Origin: Acanthosepion esculentum
Lineage: Eukaryota > Mollusca > Cephalopoda > Sepiida > Sepiidae
Direction: 5' to 3'
Length of the DNA: 64,000 bases
Assembly: GCA_964036315.1 (NCBI GenBank)
Contig: OZ038496.1
Span: 18,655,685-18,719,684, forward strand
The first letter of the stretch is position 1; each line of letters starts with the position of its first letter. A model generated the notes under the pieces. It saw nothing but the letters and a program-made list of their open reading frames with translations, made no database searches and had not been told where the DNA came from. Position numbers and translations under genes: made by a program. This document shows positions 63,601 through 64,000 of the stretch, one piece after another.

Positions 63601-64000
63601 TATATAAAAAAAATAGATCATCAATCTTCAGCTGTATTACTCCTTTACTGCATTAATGGTTTTTACTGTGGGTGAAACCTTATTTAATATCTACATTTTT
63701 TACATATTTCTTCTTATCAATTTCAGTTTCAGTAGTGTGAGATTTTGTTTTAATTCTTAATGACTTAAAATAACCAACAGAGAAATTTTGTTTGCCATTT
63801 TTGAGCTCATAGGCTTTGCCTTGATATTTTTATCACAATTCATGTATTTTACATCACAATAACTAATTGTCTTCCTTTTGTGTACTCTCTAGTGTAAACA
63901 ACATTTCGATAATAATCTGAAATTCTGGCTTTCATTGTGATTCTTTTTCTATTTCTGTGATTTCACAAGCCAAATAAAATTCAACAATTTCTTCTAAGTT
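63600..64000. other. Unassigned spacer
   Basis: A short degenerate LINE-A-like phrase (ttactcctttactgcattaa) may be present near 63,640; otherwise nothing recognised. Confidence 0.4.

Overview
This is AT-rich eukaryotic DNA with no host gene that I can identify. No spliced exon, functional tRNA, rRNA or conserved host protein is recognisable, and nearly every open frame comes from low-complexity sequence or decayed transposon coding sequence. The mix of repeats points to an invertebrate animal: CR1/Jockey-like and RTE-like LINEs, Tc1/mariner elements, a Penelope-like reverse transcriptase scrap, hammerhead-ribozyme repeats, 5S-plus-tRNA composite SINEs and abundant (TA)n. A cephalopod such as an octopus is my best guess. 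That guess is an inference from repeat style, not proof. The window is probably intergenic or deep intronic.

Layout. 0.2-2 kb: a pyrimidine tract and a 15-bp minisatellite. 2.7-3.7 kb: a 91-bp satellite grown out of a dispersed repeat (called family E here) that carries a CTGAAGA...GAAA motif. 4-6.3 kb: LINE A fragments and a short tandem repeat. 8-9.2 kb: a LINE B fragment and a tRNA SINE. 10.3-11.5 kb: a duplicated unknown repeat ending in a C-rich, quadruplex-capable motif. 12.9-15.5 kb: an EcoRI-site minisatellite, a tail-to-tail pair of 5S-tRNA SINEs, a 63/126-bp coding-length tandem repeat and a Penelope RT fragment. 16-18.3 kb: LINE A and a DD37D mariner relic. 20-24.3 kb: LINE A, 5S-tRNA SINEs, a purine tract and a mariner relic. 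27.6-28.8 kb: a tandem tRNA-like/hammerhead repeat and a long-TIR MITE. 30-36.5 kb: LINE A with its RT domain, LINE B, and family E copies. 38.3-39.7 kb: a microsatellite-rich cluster with a perfect hairpin and an inverted pair of hammerhead ribozymes. 40-50 kb: LINE B, an inverted tRNA-SINE pair, a LINE A mosaic and old duplications. 50-53.6 kb: inverted tRNA-like arrays around GATA-type and purine-rich repeats. 54.7-63.6 kb: LINE B fragments, a nearly complete DD37D mariner, 5S-tRNA SINEs, a MITE, and a complete Tc1 (DD34E, IR/DR type) whose 3' inverted repeat is split by an 80-bp mariner MITE.

The main theme is self-cleaving RNA. Two independent families carry essentially canonical hammerhead cores: a 318-bp tandem unit at 27.65-28.18 kb that also has Pol III-like A and B boxes, and an inverted pair at 39.04-39.31 kb. 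Several more sites carry decayed versions. Together with the Penelope RT scrap, this fits a history of retrozyme-like or Penelope-like elements. All ribozyme calls come from reading motifs by eye; none was folded or searched.
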